Part shown: positions 1 through 9,942 of the stretch, in pieces
Layout of the letters: each line of letters begins with the position of its first letter
How positions within the stretch are numbered: the first letter of the stretch is position 1
Assembly (NCBI RefSeq): GCF_002514725.1
Contig: NZ_NTLB01000005.1
Location: forward strand, 496,001-560,000
Direction: 5' to 3'
DNA length: 64,000 nt
Origin: Mangrovitalea sediminis
GTDB lineage: Bacteria > Pseudomonadota > Gammaproteobacteria > Pseudomonadales > Oleiphilaceae
The notes under the pieces: model-generated
The model's input: only the letters and a program-made list of their open reading frames with translations
Database searches by the model: none
What the model was told of the DNA's origin: nothing
Program-made: the position numbers and the translations under genes

Positions 1-1
1 C

Positions 2-283
2 GGGTTCGCCGCTCATCACACGCTGGCTCGTCGCATCATCGATGGCGCCAACGAGGTCCGGATTTTCGGCGAAACCATCCCTGTCCGCGCCAGCATCTAT
101 ACCATCAACGGCTTCTCGGCGCATGCGGATCAAAAGGAGCTGCTGGCCTGGCACCGTCGCACCGGAAAGCCCGAGCGGACCATACTGGTCCATGGCGACG
201 AGGAGGCCATGCAACACTTCGGTAGCCTGCTGAGTAATACGATCGTGGATATGCCCGAGCGAGGACGCGTTATAGAGCTCTAA
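2..283 (+). CDS. C-terminal part of a metallo-beta-lactamase/beta-CASP RNA-processing exonuclease (5' end outside window)
   Basis: The window opens inside this reading frame, which runs 93 codons to TAA at 281-283. The translated tail carries the NGFSAHADQ motif typical of motif C of beta-CASP nucleases, followed by an RMMBL-type segment (ERTILVHGDEEAM) and the usual short C-terminus. Family members are zinc-dependent nucleases related to CPSF73 and RNase J that act on RNA in the cytoplasm. Only about the last fifth is visible, so the catalytic HxHxDH motif cannot be checked. A long hairpin follows the stop codon. Family assignment is good; substrate is unknown. Confidence 0.8.
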   Translation, partial: GFAAHHTLARRIIDGANEVRIFGETIPVRASIYTINGFSAHADQKELLAWHRRTGKPERTILVHGDEEAMQHFGSLLSNTIVDMPERGRVIEL

Positions 284-301
284 GCGCTGGTGGAGTGCGA
301 T

Positions 302-343
302 AATCACACAGGTGCCGCTGCAGAAAGCGGCACCTGTGTGATT
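302..343 (+). terminator. Perfect 18-bp-stem hairpin after the nuclease gene
   Basis: Arms 302-319 and 326-343 are exact reverse complements around a 6-base GCAGAA loop, starting 19 bases after the nuclease stop codon. No T-run follows, so this may be an unusual terminator, a transcript-stabilising hairpin, or an attenuating structure ahead of marC. Confidence 0.55.
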
Positions 344-555
344 GGGTGGATCGCGATCCAGTCTCAAGTTTTACGGGCATAGGACTAGACCTGTCTTCGG
401 TGGCACAATGGGCACCATGGCATCGAACATCCCGCGCTTGCCATGACTGGCAACCCGCCAATCTCTACGAGTATGCCACCTATGATCCGGACGAACCGTC
501 GCCAACCCCAGAAACAGCCGTCCGGCCCAAAAAAACGAGAAGGAACTACTCTGCC

Positions 556-1188
556 ATGACCGGCTTGAGCGAGTATGTGCACATCCTCACCGCGCTGTTC
601 GTTATCGTAAACCCTATCGGCGCCATCCCACTCTTCATCACCTTCACGCGAGAGCAGAGTCCATCGGAAAGATTGGTCACGGCCAAGCAGACAGCTATTG
701 CCGTCGCCGTCGTCTTGGTGGTGACACTCTTCATCGGTGAGCCGTTACTGCATTTCTTTGGTATCGGGCTCCCCTCATTCCGGGTCGGCGGCGGGATATT
801 GATACTGCTGATGGCGATTTCAATGCTGCACGCCCGCCAGGGCGGCGCCCGCAACACCCTGCAGGAAGTCGTGGAAGCCGAGGACAAGGAAAACGTTGCG
901 GTGGTGCCCTTGGCCATCCCCATGCTGGCTGGGCCGGGTGCGATCAGCACGACCATCATCTACGCACATCGGGTGAACACCGTCTGGGGCTATGTCGTGC
1001 TTCTGGGCATCGTGCTGGTGGTGGCATTCGGCGTCATGGCGGCACTACGCCTGGCAGACCCGATTTCCAAGCGTCTGGGTCGGACCGGGATCAACATCGC
1101 AACACGCATTATGGGCTTGATCCTTGCCGCCATCTCCATCGAGTTCATTGCTGGTGGCCTGCTACAACTGTTTCCACACCTTGCCTGA
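556..1188 (+). CDS. MarC/YhgN-family inner-membrane protein
   Basis: The protein has 210 residues, the usual length for the MarC family (about 200-220), with six predicted membrane helices at roughly residues 7-27, 43-61, 68-90, 118-139, 142-163 and 184-205. Family hallmarks include FVIVNPIGAIPLF near the start and PLAIPMLAGPGAISTTI in the middle. The ATG at 556 was chosen because it has an AAGGA-type ribosome site just upstream and matches the family N-terminus; the frame is open back to 346, but that extension has no family resemblance. The biochemical function of MarC proteins is not established, and the old link to multidrug resistance is not supported for MarC itself. The gene converges on the phosphorylase gene with an 18-base gap. 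Confidence 0.88.
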   Translation: MTGLSEYVHILTALFVIVNPIGAIPLFITFTREQSPSERLVTAKQTAIAVAVVLVVTLFIGEPLLHFFGIGLPSFRVGGGILILLMAISMLHARQGGARNTLQEVVEAEDKENVAVVPLAIPMLAGPGAISTTIIYAHRVNTVWGYVVLLGIVLVVAFGVMAALRLADPISKRLGRTGINIATRIMGLILAAISIEFIAGGLLQLFPHLA

Positions 1189-1206
1189 CCAGGGCTCACC
1201 CGTTCG

Positions 1207-3711
1207 TTAGCGGTACCAAAGGATCAGGGGCGTTTCCAAAGGGATATTGACCCCGGCATGCGCGGGCACCACTCGCGGTGTATAGACGTTTGCCGCCCTG
1301 ACCGCCGGTATGAGGGCATGGTAGTTGTAAGCGTTGGTCGCGCCCGTCAGCGCTTCCCCCCGAGCCATGGATATGATCTCGACGCCATCGCCATCCGCGT
1401 AGAGTTGAACGTCTACCAGCTCAGGAGAGATGCCGTCCAGGTATACCTGGACATCGAAACGATGATGATCGTCCGTCGATTGTGTTGCGACATTGCCGAA
1501 ATGCAGCCGGGGCCAATGATTCGCCAATGAGCGATGCCAATCATTGATCGCTTTCGCGGTATCGATGGAACGATCCTTTCCGGCCAGAGCCAGCGGCAGG
1601 TAATAGGACTGCACGTATTCCTGCAACATCCTGTTGCTGGAATAGCGCGGAGTCAGATGAGCCATGCTCTCACGCATCATCGCAATCCAATCCCGCGGCA
1701 AACCCTGCTCATCACGCCGGTAGAAACTCGGTACTACCGCATGCTCCAGAATCCGATACAGGGCCTCTGCATCGGCCAGATCGCCCGATGCCTCACTGAA
1801 GTGTTCGGTATCATCGCCAACCGCCCAACCCAGTTCGTTACTAAAGGCTTCAGCCCACCACCCATCGAGCACCGAGAGGTTGAGACCACCATTAACGAGA
1901 ACCTTCATTCCGCTGGTACCACATGCCTCCCAGGGACGGCGCGGCGTATTGATCCAGACATCGACACCCTGTACCAGTTGCTCGGCAACGCCAAGATCGT
2001 AATCCTGAATAAAAACAACCTTTCCCTCAATATCGGGACGCTGCATAAAGTCATGCCACTCCCGCACCATAGCCTTGCCGTTGCCGTCGTGCGGGTGCGC
2101 CTTACCGGCGATGACCAATTGCACCGGATGATTGCGGTTCGTCAGCAGCCGTGCCAGCCTCTCTACATCCCGTAAAAGCAGATTCGTCCGTTTATAGTCC
2201 GTGAAACGGCGGGCAAACCCGAGCGTCAGGACATCCCGGTCCAACAGCAGGCCGCAATGTTTCCCCGACTCTTCACCGGACCCCAGGGCGCAATGCTGTC
2301 GAACCAGTCGCTTTCGCAGATACCCGACCAGGCGCCCACGCTGGGCCTGCCGCAAACGCCAGAAAACCTCATCGCTGACCGCGCGTAATGCCGGTTCGAT
2401 CTCTTCCAGGCCGCCAAGCCAACGGGATTTCCCGCAGCTTTCAGTCCACAATATGTCCGCATCCGGAGAGTCCCAGGTCGGCATATGGACACCGTTGGTC
2501 ACATGCCCCACTGGAACCTCTTCGCAGGGCCAACGGGGAAACAGAGGCTGGAAGATACCCTGACTCACTTCACCGTGTCGTCGGCTGACGCCGTTGATGG
2601 CACCGGCGCCGTGGGCGGCAAGATAGGCCATATTGAAAGGCTCCGAGGCGCCCTTCATGGCAGACCGGCCGAGATCCAGGAACTGCTCGAACGTCAGCCC
2701 CATCCCCACGGCATAAGGTTCGAGGTAAAGGCGCATCAGGTTCGGAGAAAAACAATCAAACCCGGCAGCGACCGGTGTATGCGTCGTAAACAGGTTGCTC
2801 GCCCGAGTAACACGCCAGGCAACCTCGAACGACTCCCCGGTTTTCCGCATAAAGTGGCGAATACGCTCCAGCATCGCGAAAGCCGCATGCCCCTCATTCA
2901 AGTGACAGACACCGCACTCGATACCCATGTTTTCCAGCAGGCGCCAACCGCCGATACCCAGTACGATTTCCTGCTGGAGGCGCATTTCTTCCCCGCCGCC
3001 ATACAGTTCGCTGGTAATGCCCCGATCGCCAGGATCGTTACGCGGATCGTTGCTATCGAGCAGCAGCAGTGAACGGCGCCCCACTTGAGCCAGCCAGGTA
3101 CGTAATCGGAGTTCTCGCCCAGGCAGTGACAGGGTCACACTGGTCCACTGCCCCTCGGCATCCCGAAGAGGGATTACCGGTAACATCGTCGGATCGTTAT
3201 AGGGGTAGAATTCGATCTGATTGCCATGGGCATCCACGGACTGCCGGAAATAGCCTTGCTGATAAAGCAAACCCACCCCAATAACCGGCACACCAAGATC
3301 ACTGGCAGTTTTAAGGAAGTCCCCAGCCAACACGCCCAGTCCACCCGAGTAGATAGGCAATGATTCGGTCAACCCGAATTCCATGCTGAAATAGGCGATC
3401 TGCCCCGGGAAACGCCCATCCCATTCGCGTGAAAACCAGGTCTCATCGGCCACATAGGCCTCACGGGCCGCCAATTGATCCTGCAACTGGCCAATGAAGG
3501 CATCATCGGCTGCCAGCTCATTCAGGCGCTGGTTGGATATCGTCGCAATGATGAGCCAGGGGTTGGCTGTCGAATCCCAGAGATCCGGGTCCATCATGCG
3601 CCAGAGTCGGTCGCTGGCATGGTGCCAGCTCCATCGCAAATCCAATGCCAGGGTTACAAGCCCGTTCAAGGGCACTGGCATCTGCCGGGGCAGATAGGGA
3701 CTCATTGGCAT
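1207..3711 (-). CDS. glgP: Alpha-glucan (glycogen) phosphorylase, DUF3417-type, copy 1
   Basis: This 834-residue GT35 enzyme releases glucose-1-phosphate from the non-reducing ends of glycogen. The first ~100 residues (LALDLRWSWHH...) are the DUF3417 domain of the short alpha-glucan phosphorylase subfamily, not the E. coli GlgP/MalP type. The pyridoxal-phosphate lysine is present as K603 in GTSGMK, followed by VNGGLNLSVLDGWW. The ATG at 3711 has a GGAG ribosome site 8 bases upstream; a second ATG six bases later is possible. It lies 18 bases downstream of phosphoketolase and ends the minus-strand operon, so phosphorolysis and phosphoketolase are probably co-expressed. A diverged paralogue lies at 15126-17693. 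Confidence 0.94.
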   Translation of the reverse strand: MPMSPYLPRQMPVPLNGLVTLALDLRWSWHHASDRLWRMMDPDLWDSTANPWLIIATISNQRLNELAADDAFIGQLQDQLAAREAYVADETWFSREWDGRFPGQIAYFSMEFGLTESLPIYSGGLGVLAGDFLKTASDLGVPVIGVGLLYQQGYFRQSVDAHGNQIEFYPYNDPTMLPVIPLRDAEGQWTSVTLSLPGRELRLRTWLAQVGRRSLLLLDSNDPRNDPGDRGITSELYGGGEEMRLQQEIVLGIGGWRLLENMGIECGVCHLNEGHAAFAMLERIRHFMRKTGESFEVAWRVTRASNLFTTHTPVAAGFDCFSPNLMRLYLEPYAVGMGLTFEQFLDLGRSAMKGASEPFNMAYLAAHGAGAINGVSRRHGEVSQGIFQPLFPRWPCEEVPVGHVTNGVHMPTWDSPDADILWTESCGKSRWLGGLEEIEPALRAVSDEVFWRLRQAQRGRLVGYLRKRLVRQHCALGSGEESGKHCGLLLDRDVLTLGFARRFTDYKRTNLLLRDVERLARLLTNRNHPVQLVIAGKAHPHDGNGKAMVREWHDFMQRPDIEGKVVFIQDYDLGVAEQLVQGVDVWINTPRRPWEACGTSGMKVLVNGGLNLSVLDGWWAEAFSNELGWAVGDDTEHFSEASGDLADAEALYRILEHAVVPSFYRRDEQGLPRDWIAMMRESMAHLTPRYSSNRMLQEYVQSYYLPLALAGKDRSIDTAKAINDWHRSLANHWPRLHFGNVATQSTDDHHRFDVQVYLDGISPELVDVQLYADGDGVEIISMARGEALTGATNAYNYHALIPAVRAANVYTPRVVPAHAGVNIPLETPLILWYR

Positions 3712-3729
3712 ACGAAAAACTCCGCGGCG

Positions 3730-6132
3730 TCAGTTGCCAGACATTGGTGATTGCCAACGCCAGCGACGGATTTCGGGCATATCCTCTCCGTGCAAAGCGA
3801 TGTAGCGTTTGTGTTCTGACAGCTTGTCCCGCATCCGTTGACGGAGATAGGCCGCACGTGACCCAAGTTGAGGGACACGGTCAATAACGTCCATCACCAG
3901 ATGAAAACGGTCCAGGTCGTTCAGCACTGTCATATCGAACGGCGTGGTGGTGGTGCCTTCCTCCTTGTAGCCCCGCACATGCAGATTACCGTGATTGGTT
4001 CTCCTATAGGTCAGGCGATGGATCAGCCAGGGATAACCGTGGAAGGCAAAAATCACGGGGCGATCCTGTGTGAACAAGACATCGAAATGGGTATCCGACA
4101 AGCCATCCGGATGCTCCTCACGAGGCTGTAATGCCATGAGATTGACAACGTTAATGACGCGAATACGCAGGTCAGGCTCGCTTTCCCGGAGGATTTGCAC
4201 CGCAGCCAGCGTCTCCAGTGTGGGAACATCGCCGGCACAGGCCATCACCACATCCGGATCGCCGCCTTCGTCGGTGCTGGCCCAGGGCCAGATCCCCAGC
4301 CCGGCATCGCAATGGCTCGCAGCCTGCTCCGCATCCATCCACTGTAGGGAGGGTTGCTTGCCGGCCACGATCACATTTACCCGGTCACGGCTGCGCAGGC
4401 AACGTTCTGCGATATACAGCAGGCTATTGCTGTCCGGCGGCAGATAGACCCGAACGATATCCGCCTTCTTGTTGACGACATGGTCGATGAACCCAGGGTC
4501 CTGGTGCGAAAAGCCGTTGTGGTCCTGGCGCCAGACATGGGACGTCAACAGGATATTCAGTGAGGCTATCGGTCGCCGCCAACCAATCTTGCGACTGACT
4601 TTCAGCCACTTCGCGTGCTGGTTGAACATCGAGTCGACGATATGAATAAACGCTTCGTAGCAAGAGAAAAAACCATGGCGGCCAGTTAACAGATACCCTT
4701 CCAACCACCCCTGGCAGGTGTGCTCCGAGAGGATTTCCATCACCCGTCCATCCGGTGCCAAGTGATCGTCCTCAGGTAATATCGCGGCGTCCCAGGCGCG
4801 ATCCGTGGCTTCGAGCACCGCTCCCAAGCGATTGGAGACCGTCTCATCCGGCCCCATCAGGCGGAAATTACGAGTGTTGGCGCTCAGTCGCATCAGTTCG
4901 CGCAGGTACTGCCCGAGCATGCGGGTGGCTTCACCAATCACTTGACCCGGTTTTGGTACATCCAAGGCAAAGTCGGCCAACGGCGGAAGCTTCAGGTCCC
5001 GCAGCAACAAGCCACCATTAGCGTGGGGATTGGCGCCGAGGCGGCGAGTTCCCTTTGGAGCCAGTGCCGCCAGTTCCGGCAGCAGACATCCTTCACTGTC
5101 AAACAACGCTTCCGGCTGGTAACTCCGCAGCCACTGCTCAAGGACTTTGACGTGTTCGGGATTTTCCGCCAACTGAGCGATGGGAACCTGATGGGCCCGC
5201 CAATACCCTTCCAGTTTCAGGCCGTCGAGTGTCGCAGGACAGGTCCACCCCTTGGGCGTCCGCAACACGATCATGGGCCACATGGGGCGCGTTTTGGCAC
5301 CCTCCGTCCTAGCCTGGGACTGGATATGCCGGATCTCCGCCACAGCGCTTTCCAGCGCCGCGGCCATGGCCTGATGGACAACGCCGGGTTCGCTCCCCTC
5401 CACAAACAGTGGCCGATAGCCATAGCCGGACATCAGGTCCTTGAGCTCCTGATGGCTTATCCTGGCCAGTACGGTGGGGTTGGCGATTTTGTAGCCGTTA
5501 AGATGCAGGATAGGCAGCACGGCACCATCGAGAATCGGGTTAAGGAACTTGTTGCTGTGCCAGGCGGTCGCCAACGGACCGGTTTCCGCCTCGCCGTCAC
5601 CAATGACGCAGGTCGCAATCAGCTCCGGGTTGTCGAACACCGCACCAAAGGCATGGCTAAGGGAATACCCCAGCTCACCGCCTTCGTGGATCGACCCCGG
5701 CGTTTCAGGTGCCGTGTGGCTCGGGATGCCCCCAGGAAAGGAAAATTGTCGGAACAGCTTTCGTAAACCGTCCCTGTCGGGAGTGATATCCGGATAAAGT
5801 TCGGAGTAAGTGCCTTCGAGATAGGTGTTGGCGACGATACCCGGAGCCCCATGACCCGGCCCTGTCACCAGGATCATATCAAGATCCTGGTGACGGATAA
5901 TCCTGTTCAGGTGTGCATAAATCAGGTTGAGCCCCGGCGTCGTACCCCAGTGCCCCAGCAAGCGGGGTTTGATGTGCGACAGCGTCAGCGGTTCCTGTAA
6001 CAGCGGATTGTCCAGCAGGTAGATCTGTCCCACCGACAGGTAATTGGCCGCACGCCAATAGGCATCGATTTCAACCAACTCTGTCTCGCCGAGCGGCCCA
6101 TTGGCAACACCATCTTCCTCTACCCTGACCAT
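3730..6132 (-). CDS. xfp: Xylulose-5-phosphate/fructose-6-phosphate phosphoketolase
   Basis: This is a full-length 800-residue thiamine-diphosphate enzyme that cleaves xylulose-5-P (and usually fructose-6-P) with phosphate to give acetyl phosphate plus glyceraldehyde-3-P or erythrose-4-P. Visible hallmarks are [19 protein letters not shown] (residues ~25-43), HWGTTPGLN (~61-69), GPGHGAP (~91-97) and the cofactor motif GDGEAETGP (~178-186). The ATG at 6132 has an AAGGAT ribosome site 5 bases upstream. The gene sits between a PilZ gene and a glycogen phosphorylase on the same strand, so acetyl phosphate could be drawn from stored glucan. No acetate kinase or phosphotransacetylase gene is in the window. 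Substrate preference cannot be read from sequence alone. Confidence 0.96.
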   Translation of the reverse strand: MVRVEEDGVANGPLGETELVEIDAYWRAANYLSVGQIYLLDNPLLQEPLTLSHIKPRLLGHWGTTPGLNLIYAHLNRIIRHQDLDMILVTGPGHGAPGIVANTYLEGTYSELYPDITPDRDGLRKLFRQFSFPGGIPSHTAPETPGSIHEGGELGYSLSHAFGAVFDNPELIATCVIGDGEAETGPLATAWHSNKFLNPILDGAVLPILHLNGYKIANPTVLARISHQELKDLMSGYGYRPLFVEGSEPGVVHQAMAAALESAVAEIRHIQSQARTEGAKTRPMWPMIVLRTPKGWTCPATLDGLKLEGYWRAHQVPIAQLAENPEHVKVLEQWLRSYQPEALFDSEGCLLPELAALAPKGTRRLGANPHANGGLLLRDLKLPPLADFALDVPKPGQVIGEATRMLGQYLRELMRLSANTRNFRLMGPDETVSNRLGAVLEATDRAWDAAILPEDDHLAPDGRVMEILSEHTCQGWLEGYLLTGRHGFFSCYEAFIHIVDSMFNQHAKWLKVSRKIGWRRPIASLNILLTSHVWRQDHNGFSHQDPGFIDHVVNKKADIVRVYLPPDSNSLLYIAERCLRSRDRVNVIVAGKQPSLQWMDAEQAASHCDAGLGIWPWASTDEGGDPDVVMACAGDVPTLETLAAVQILRESEPDLRIRVINVVNLMALQPREEHPDGLSDTHFDVLFTQDRPVIFAFHGYPWLIHRLTYRRTNHGNLHVRGYKEEGTTTTPFDMTVLNDLDRFHLVMDVIDRVPQLGSRAAYLRQRMRDKLSEHKRYIALHGEDMPEIRRWRWQSPMSGN

Positions 6133-6227
6133 CGCGGATCCTTGCTGAAATTGTTCCCTTAGTACGCGTGGTCAGCCACGTTTCAGCCGAACCCCATCAC
6201 GCTCCGGACACTGTTTCCCAAAGGAAA

Positions 6228-6569
6228 TCAAGCAACTGAGTAATGCGACTGTTGCTCACTTAATGCATCCATCAGTGCGCAAAGTGCGTCATAACCATCG
6301 TCACTGGTCTCTTCAAGCTCCAGTCCGAAACCACGACCGGTGGTGCGGGCCACAACAGCCTTTACGCGCATCCGTTTGGGTCGCTGGTACCCTTTTAGGT
6401 GGAATTCCACTTCCAGTATCTGGTGTGCCTTGATGTCTTCATAGTCGGTTTCGATGAAGAGCCCACCGCGACTGACGTCCCGGATAGTACCGGTAGCCAC
6501 GGGAATACCGCGTTTGAAAACGAGGGATTTAAGGCCGGCTTCGAGGCGTTTGCTGTACCGGTGTTCCAT
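6228..6569 (-). CDS. Single-domain PilZ c-di-GMP-binding protein in the glycogen operon
   Basis: The 113-residue protein is essentially one PilZ domain. Both c-di-GMP contact motifs are intact: RxxxR at R4-R8 and DxSxxG at D31-S33-G36. There is no membrane segment, enzymatic domain or signal peptide, so it probably acts as a soluble c-di-GMP-responsive adaptor. The start at 6569 has a strong AGGAGG-type ribosome site. It follows malQ by 116 bases and precedes phosphoketolase by 95 bases on the same strand, and an ANR/FNR-like site lies just upstream, so it may head a sub-operon. The partner protein is unknown; the neighbours suggest, but do not prove, a metabolic target. Confidence 0.9.
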   Translation of the reverse strand: MEHRYSKRLEAGLKSLVFKRGIPVATGTIRDVSRGGLFIETDYEDIKAHQILEVEFHLKGYQRPKRMRVKAVVARTTGRGFGLELEETSDDGYDALCALMDALSEQQSHYSVA

Positions 6570-6607
6570 GTCGTTTCCTCCTGTGCTTGCTTGTCATCAG
6601 CCCTACC

Positions 6608-6649
6608 TTTTTATGCCTTGTCTGATCCAGCAGCCATGATTTGAATCAA
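6608..6649 (-). promoter_or_regulatory. ANR/FNR-like box and -10 upstream of PilZ-phosphoketolase-phosphorylase
   Basis: Plus-strand bases 6636-6649 read ATGATTTGAATCAA, which differs from TTGAT-N4-ATCAA at one base. On the minus strand a -10-like TAAAAA lies at 6613-6608, which puts the box centre at -41.5 from a start near 6601. That is the usual spacing of FNR class II promoters. The predicted leader to the PilZ ATG is about 31 bases. The spacing and match are seen directly; factor identity is inferred. Confidence 0.55.
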
Positions 6650-6685
6650 GGGTCGGGTCAGCATTACAGGAAATTCACGGGATTC

Positions 6686-8209
6686 TCAGAGCCGAAGCGG
6701 TTCCTCGCCCTTGCGGTCATATTGGAAAATCAGATGACGGAGCCTTTCGGACAGGTCTGGAGGCACCTGATCCCAATGGAACTGCCAGCTCCAGTTGCCC
6801 GAAGCGGTGCCGGGAATATTCATGCGGTGTGCCGAATCCAGTGCCAGCAAATCCTGCATCGGAACAATCGCCAACCTGGACACTGACATCATGGCGGCAC
6901 GAATCAGCGGCCAGGGCATGGTCTCAGCCGGATACCCCAAATAGTCTTCGAGACGACGCCTGACCTCTTCCGGGAGACCGTTATACCAACCGACTGTCGT
7001 GTCGTTGTCATGCGTTCCGGTGTAAACGACGGAGTCAGGGGTATGAGCGTGTTGAAGATACGGATTATGAGGATTACCGTCGAAGGCAAACTGAAGGATA
7101 CGCATCCCTGGGAGCGCGAACGCTTCACGAAGGGCCTCCACTTCTGGCGTTATGACCCCCAGGTTTTCCGCGACAAACGGCAACGACGGATGCAGATGCG
7201 GATAATGCCGGGCCAGGGCCCCAAGCAGCGCTTCGCCGGGAACCTGAATCCAATGGCCAGCCGACGCATGTTCCGCTTCAGCCGGGATTTCCCAACAGGC
7301 CTCGAAGCCCCGAAAATGGTCGATACGGATCAGGTCGAAGTGGGCCAAGGCCGAATCCACTCGCTGCAACCACCAACGAAAGCCGTCAGACGCCATGGCA
7401 TCCCAGTCGTAGAGGGGATTCCCCCAGCGCTGACCATCTTCGGAGAAATAGTCTGGGGGGACACCTGCAACCACCGAAGGCCGGCCCTCTTCGTCCAGCC
7501 GGAACAGACGCTGGTTCGCCCAAACATCCGCACTGTCCGGAGATACGAAAATGGGCATATCGCCAAACAGGTAGACGCCTTGTGAGCGAGCGAAATCGCG
7601 TAACTCACGCCATTGGCATTCAAAGACGAACTGTTCGAAATACAGCACGTTCAGCCGATCTGTTTCTTCCTGCTCGAAGCGATCCCGCCAGGCAGGCGTC
7701 GGCCGACGCGCCTCGAGCGGCCATTCGTACCAGGGTTGCCTGCCAAAATGCTCGCGTAGGACGCGAAAGCAGGCATAGTCTTTAAGCCAGAACGACTGCG
7801 ATCGGCAAAAACGCTCATAGTCCTCCCGTGCTGTCGTATCACCACCGGTCAGGAAGCAATTCGTCGCTTCAGCCCATAGTTCGGCCCTTTCAGCCTGACC
7901 CTGCCAGCGTGCCAGCGATGCGTCGTCTATCAGCTGCCGAAGAGCCAGCCAGAGAGGGTCGATAAGGTCTGGATTGCCGGCATGGGCGGAGAGAGACTGA
8001 TAGGGTGACAAGTCCGCCTGGGTCGGGCCGGTAGGCAACATCTGCCAAACCGTAAAACCGCTGTTCGCCAGAAAGCTGACAAAATGGAAGGCCTCCTCGC
8101 CCAGGCAGCCCATTGCACCATGGCGAGAGGGCAATGAGGTGGGATGCAGCAAAACGCCTGCCCTGCGACGATCCATCATGACCGCAACAGACCCCACCGT
8201 ATCGTTCAT
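6686..8209 (-). CDS. malQ: 4-alpha-glucanotransferase (amylomaltase, GH77)
   Basis: The 507-residue protein matches the compact GH77 amylomaltase form. It transfers maltosyl and longer glucan segments between 4-alpha-glucans, releasing glucose. Motifs in order are RAGVLLHPTSLPS near the N-terminus, IRIDHFRGF (catalytic Asp region), FVAENLGVITPEVEAL (acid/base region) and YTGTHDNDTTVGW near the C-terminus. The ATG at 8209 overlaps the GH57 stop by 4 bases (ATGA), which implies translational coupling. In this cluster its job is probably to recycle short limit oligosaccharides left by phosphorylase back to phosphorylase-competent chains. Confidence 0.95.
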   Translation of the reverse strand: MNDTVGSVAVMMDRRRAGVLLHPTSLPSRHGAMGCLGEEAFHFVSFLANSGFTVWQMLPTGPTQADLSPYQSLSAHAGNPDLIDPLWLALRQLIDDASLARWQGQAERAELWAEATNCFLTGGDTTAREDYERFCRSQSFWLKDYACFRVLREHFGRQPWYEWPLEARRPTPAWRDRFEQEETDRLNVLYFEQFVFECQWRELRDFARSQGVYLFGDMPIFVSPDSADVWANQRLFRLDEEGRPSVVAGVPPDYFSEDGQRWGNPLYDWDAMASDGFRWWLQRVDSALAHFDLIRIDHFRGFEACWEIPAEAEHASAGHWIQVPGEALLGALARHYPHLHPSLPFVAENLGVITPEVEALREAFALPGMRILQFAFDGNPHNPYLQHAHTPDSVVYTGTHDNDTTVGWYNGLPEEVRRRLEDYLGYPAETMPWPLIRAAMMSVSRLAIVPMQDLLALDSAHRMNIPGTASGNWSWQFHWDQVPPDLSERLRHLIFQYDRKGEEPLRL

Positions 8210-9942
8210 GGGCCCCCGCCTCCGTCCGATTGTCCGTGGCGCATGGTGCCCCCTCTCGCTGGAGTGCCCCGGCCCTGACTAATGACATGGGTCAGGCTCT
8301 CCGGCGCTGGACGTCCGATCAATTCATAGAGTCGCGTCAGGTGACGCCGATAAAGACGCTCGAAGTCGCTAACAGCATCTGCCGCGTTGTAGTCCCCAAA
8401 CCACCAGAACCAGTCAGAACCTTCACAAACCGCCAGTTGACGGGTTGCTGCTTCAACAACCTCGGGAGCCAGCGTGCCAGAGGCCAATACCTCGTCATAC
8501 GCCTTTTTCGCCTCGATTAACAGATCCCAACCGCGGTTCTTGTCCGCACTGCCGATCCAGGTTGAAAAGGTGCCGTAAACCCAGCTTCCGGCGACCAGGC
8601 GGGGATACGCAACGGGCTCGATATCGCCATCCGCCAGAATGTCGCTGTAGGTGCTCAGCGTCAGTTTGGGATGGCGGACCAGGGCTTCATAAAGGTGCGA
8701 CAGGAAGTAGTACCCGTTTTCCGGATAATGCTCCCAGGCATTTTCGCCGTCCATGATAATCGACACGACCCGATGCCCGGGATCCGTGCAATTCGCCGCT
8801 ATCTGCTCGAGGTGCCGGACGAGATCGGCAACGGCATCTTCGGCATGCCAGTCGGCATACGTAAAACCGATCAGGTCGGACAGTCCGTCGTCGCGGAAGA
8901 AACAGCGAACCGTCGCATCGTCAAAACGATAGGCGCGAAAATGATTGACGGCATTCGCGGCCCCCTCCTGCCCTTTGGCGGCGGCATTCATGCTGTTGCG
9001 CAACACGGATTCGCCGCTGGCGGTCCAGGCCACATGATGTTGGTCGAGCAGCCTCAGGGATGCCTGGCTTACTCCTCCTTCGGATAACCAGCATCCCCGG
9101 GGATGGATACCGAAGAAACGTTCGAAGCTCCGCGCACCTTCCCGCATATGCCAATGGGCTCGCTCCTCGCCACCGGGATAGCCGCCCCCCGCCGGCAAAC
9201 TAGCGCCGGGAATCGCTTCCTGGGCTGCATGCACATCCAGCAACAGGGGAATGATCGGGTGGGAATGCGGAGAAAACGACAGCTCTACCCTCCCCGAGTC
9301 GGCCAATCGCCGATAACGTGGCGCAATGGACTTCAACAACTCATCGATCAGGCGCAGTAATGTCAGCCGGTCATCCCGATCGAAATCACGCCCTTTACTC
9401 TGAAGACGCTTGATACGGTCATCGTCGCGACGCACGGTTTCCGCCATCCACCCCAGGTGATACCACACCGACAGGTCGATCAGGAACTGCGGCGCCAGAT
9501 AAATCAGGGCACCGTCGTTTTTCAGTAACCAGTGAGCGTAATCCGCCAACTGGGCGTATTCGGGGAACCGCTTGATAATGCGATCGTTATTGGCCCTCAG
9601 GCACTGGCTCATCAACTGCCGGAAGTCGTCACTATTCGCCTCGGGCCATTGATCGTTTGCCAGCAGGTTCAGAACAGGGTCATTGATCGGCACGCCTTGC
9701 TTCAGGCAGATATCGATCTGCCGGACATAGTCCTCGATCTGCTCCAGCAGGATGGGCGCAAAATTGACCACGGCACGCGCCTGTGGATGGGCTTCCAGAT
9801 GCGCCACCATATCCACGTAATCCTTGATACCGTGGAGATAGGTCCACGGGAACTGATAGGTTCCCGTGCCTGGATCCCGGTACTCCGGTTGATGCATGTG
9901 CCAACACAACACGACACGCAGCGGTTTGGCGCTAGCTGACAT
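8206..9942 (-). CDS. GH57 glycoside hydrolase (alpha-amylase/amylopullulanase type)
   Basis: This 578-residue protein has GH57 signatures: WHMHQPEY near the start, the nucleophile region [10 protein letters not shown] (Glu), and the acid/base region [16 protein letters not shown] (Asp), followed by [16 protein letters not shown], which resembles the amylopullulanase/alpha-amylase subgroup more than GH57 branching enzymes. No signal peptide is visible, so it should act on internal glucan. It overlaps glgC by 11 bases and malQ by 4, placing it mid-operon. No glgX-type debranching gene is present in the cluster, so debranching is a plausible role, but 4-alpha-glucanotransferase or amylase activity cannot be excluded. 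Confidence 0.88.
   Translation of the reverse strand: MSASAKPLRVVLCWHMHQPEYRDPGTGTYQFPWTYLHGIKDYVDMVAHLEAHPQARAVVNFAPILLEQIEDYVRQIDICLKQGVPINDPVLNLLANDQWPEANSDDFRQLMSQCLRANNDRIIKRFPEYAQLADYAHWLLKNDGALIYLAPQFLIDLSVWYHLGWMAETVRRDDDRIKRLQSKGRDFDRDDRLTLLRLIDELLKSIAPRYRRLADSGRVELSFSPHSHPIIPLLLDVHAAQEAIPGASLPAGGGYPGGEERAHWHMREGARSFERFFGIHPRGCWLSEGGVSQASLRLLDQHHVAWTASGESVLRNSMNAAAKGQEGAANAVNHFRAYRFDDATVRCFFRDDGLSDLIGFTYADWHAEDAVADLVRHLEQIAANCTDPGHRVVSIIMDGENAWEHYPENGYYFLSHLYEALVRHPKLTLSTYSDILADGDIEPVAYPRLVAGSWVYGTFSTWIGSADKNRGWDLLIEAKKAYDEVLASGTLAPEVVEAATRQLAVCEGSDWFWWFGDYNAADAVSDFERLYRRHLTRLYELIGRPAPESLTHVISQGRGTPARGGTMRHGQSDGGGGP

Noticed and set aside
346-555. N-terminal extension of the MarC protein by 70 codons
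   Set aside because: Hydrophilic sequence unlike any MarC N-terminus. A good ribosome site lies before the ATG at 556.
6215-6235. ATCAA-containing stretch after the PilZ gene as an ANR box for phosphoketolase
   Set aside because: Only one half-site is present and the other half has no match to TTGAT.
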